Positions 5,444 to 6,416 of a DNA stretch of 6,416 nucleotides are shown one piece after another; the stretch's first letter is position 1, and every line of letters starts with the position of its first letter. The stretch spans positions 1-6,416 of the forward strand of contig JAUWCK010000066.1 in assembly GCA_030609345.1 (NCBI GenBank), in the 5' to 3' direction. The notes under the pieces are model-generated. The model was given only the letters and a program-made list of their open reading frames with translations, was not told the DNA's origin and made no database searches. Source of the DNA: Methanosarcinales archaeon (GTDB taxonomy: Archaea; Halobacteriota; Methanosarcinia; Methanosarcinales; Methanogasteraceae). The position numbers were made by a program, and so were the translations under genes.

Positions 5444-6337
5444 TCAACCCTCTGCAATCTCGATCTTTCTCGGCAGCCCTTCCCTCGCGCCAACCGCCTC
5501 TATGCACTTCGCGGCAACAAAGTTCCCGAGACGCCCGCATACGCCGAGCGGCTCATCCGCCAGTAGCCCATACAGAAACCCGGCGCAGAATGCATCCCCG
5601 GCACCGGTCGTATCAACGACCCTCGCAGCAAACGAGGGAATAGAGACCTCCGCATCCGATGTTCGGATGTAGCATCCGTCTCCACCGAGCGTCACCACAA
5701 CGATCTCTGCTCCGATCTCATTTAACTCTCCCGCTCCCTTTATGTAGCCGGATCCCGTAAGGATCTCTATCTCATCGCGATTTAAGAAGACGACCCGGGC
5801 ATTTGAGATGATCCCCCGGAGTGTGTCGAGCCCTCTCCTGACATAGAGCATCCCGGGCGCAAAGGAGATCTCGGCTTTCGATCGGTCGAGAATCTCTCTC
5901 TGCACATCGATTACGGTTTCGTCGACAAAGGAGGATAGATGCAGGTATTTCGCGCTTTTTACGTAGGATAGGTTCTCTGGCGTCAATGATAGCGCATCGT
6001 TCACACCGGGATGCACATACATCGAGCGCTCGCCGCCTGGATCGACAAGCACGATCGCGCTGCCGGTTCTGCCCCGGACAACCTCGATCCCCCGCGTGTC
6101 CACACCCTCTTTTACCATCTCAAAACGCAGGTATGCGCCATCGGCATCGTCCCCAACCCTTCCGATGAACCCTGTTTTTATGCCGAGTCTGGCGAGAGCC
6201 GCGATGGTGTTTGCAGCAGAGCCGCCCGGCTGCTCGCTCACAGAATAGACCCCGATCTCCTCTCCTGCCGCCCCGATCCGCTCGACAAGGTAGAGTTTGT
6301 CGATATTCAGTGCGCCGATGCCGATGATCTCAACCAT
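5444..6337 (-). CDS. PfkB/ribokinase-family sugar or nucleoside kinase
   Basis: An ATP-dependent kinase that phosphorylates a hydroxymethyl group on a sugar, nucleoside or related compound; the substrate cannot be read from the sequence. The 297-residue product starts MVEIIGIGALNIDKLY, with the N-terminal substrate-side Asp in NID. It has the first PfkB signature around PGGSAANTIAALARLG (37-52) and the NRDE motif (186-189) that helps position magnesium and phosphate. VTLGGDG follows at 215-221, and the second signature DTTGAGDAF (242-250) contains the catalytic base Asp248 and the anion hole. The start at 6337 is supported by GGAGG at 6344-6348 with a 6-nt spacer; a TTG-initiated extension to 6391 would add 18 residues unlike the family. 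It is convergent with hisB. Archaeal relatives include nucleoside kinases and sugar kinases, so a purine nucleoside or ribose-type substrate is possible but unproven. Confidence 0.88.
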   Translation of the reverse strand: MVEIIGIGALNIDKLYLVERIGAAGEEIGVYSVSEQPGGSAANTIAALARLGIKTGFIGRVGDDADGAYLRFEMVKEGVDTRGIEVVRGRTGSAIVLVDPGGERSMYVHPGVNDALSLTPENLSYVKSAKYLHLSSFVDETVIDVQREILDRSKAEISFAPGMLYVRRGLDTLRGIISNARVVFLNRDEIEILTGSGYIKGAGELNEIGAEIVVVTLGGDGCYIRTSDAEVSIPSFAARVVDTTGAGDAFCAGFLYGLLADEPLGVCGRLGNFVAAKCIEAVGAREGLPRKIEIAEG

Positions 6338-6416
6338 GCGCCGCCTCCATAGTTCTGATACTCCTGCGATTATAATTGTCACCGCTGACAACCGATCCTT
6401 TGAGTCTGTTGAGCAG
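6330..6416 (-). CDS. Possible 3' end of an upstream gene overlapping the PfkB-family start (partial, uncertain)
   Basis: On the minus strand one frame is open from the right edge of the window to a TGA at 6330-6332. It gives a 28-residue tail, starting LLNRLKGSVVSGDNYNRR and ending in RTMEAAHG. It would overlap the kinase ATG by 8 nt, an arrangement common in archaeal operons. I do not recognise the peptide. An open run of this length is expected by chance in roughly a quarter of cases, so this is a weak call. If it is wrong, the AT-rich GATTATAATTG at about 6368-6378 could instead be part of the kinase promoter. Confidence 0.25.
   Translation of the reverse strand: MLNRLKGSVVSGDNYNRRSIRTMEAAHG

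Noticed and set aside
6338..6391. A TTG start for the PfkB-family kinase adding 18 residues
   Set aside because: The added residues do not fit the family, while ATG 6337 has GGAGG with a 6-nt spacer and the expected first strand follows directly.

Overview
The window reads as a piece of an archaeal chromosome, most likely a methanogen- or ANME-like euryarchaeon. The sliding clamp is of the archaeal/eukaryotic PCNA type and ends in an APRIESD tail that I associate with Methanosarcina-like clamps. There are also an archaeal PAC2-family protein and an archaeal-length TrmJ. Promoters look archaeal, with TATA boxes about 40-55 nt before starts and GGAGG-type ribosome sites. I cannot name a species. 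Nearly everything is housekeeping or biosynthetic; I see no CRISPR array, tRNA, rRNA, insertion sequence or phage gene.

Layout. (1) Positions 2-1039, plus strand: the C-terminal half of an adenosylcobalamin-dependent (class II) ribonucleotide reductase, cut by the window edge. (2) Positions 1040-1657: a degraded patch with two antitoxin-like genes facing tail to tail. A plus-strand CopG-type gene carries an in-frame TGA and a frameshift. A minus-strand HicB-type gene carries a one-base frameshift. Neither has a visible toxin partner. (3) Positions 1658-3217, minus strand: pcn followed 6 nt later by a PAC2-family proteasome assembly chaperone-like gene, apparently one operon. (4) Positions 3218-3411: a divergent promoter region. 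(5) Positions 3412-4146, plus strand: a SpoU-family TrmJ-like tRNA 2'-O-methyltransferase followed by a short hairpin. (6) Positions 4147-4504: 358 nt without a convincing gene, ending in a good TATA box. (7) Positions 4505-5410, plus strand: an unrecognised protein with two membrane helices and a coiled coil, then hisB 6 nt later, apparently one operon. (8) Positions 5444-6337, minus strand: a PfkB/ribokinase-family kinase, convergent with hisB across a 33-nt gap holding a 12-bp palindrome. A short open frame at the window's right end may be the tail of a gene upstream of it.

How the genes relate. Ribonucleotide reductase and PCNA both serve DNA replication, the PAC2 protein protein turnover, TrmJ tRNA maturation, HisB histidine synthesis, and the PfkB protein phosphorylation of an unknown sugar or nucleoside. 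They do not form one pathway. The most informative features are the decayed antitoxin pair, the pcn-PAC2 pairing and the unknown membrane protein coupled to hisB. By hand counts on a few 60-base lines, the reductase is AT-richer (about 42-45% GC) than most of the right-hand genes (about 50-63%), with the change near the antitoxin remnants.
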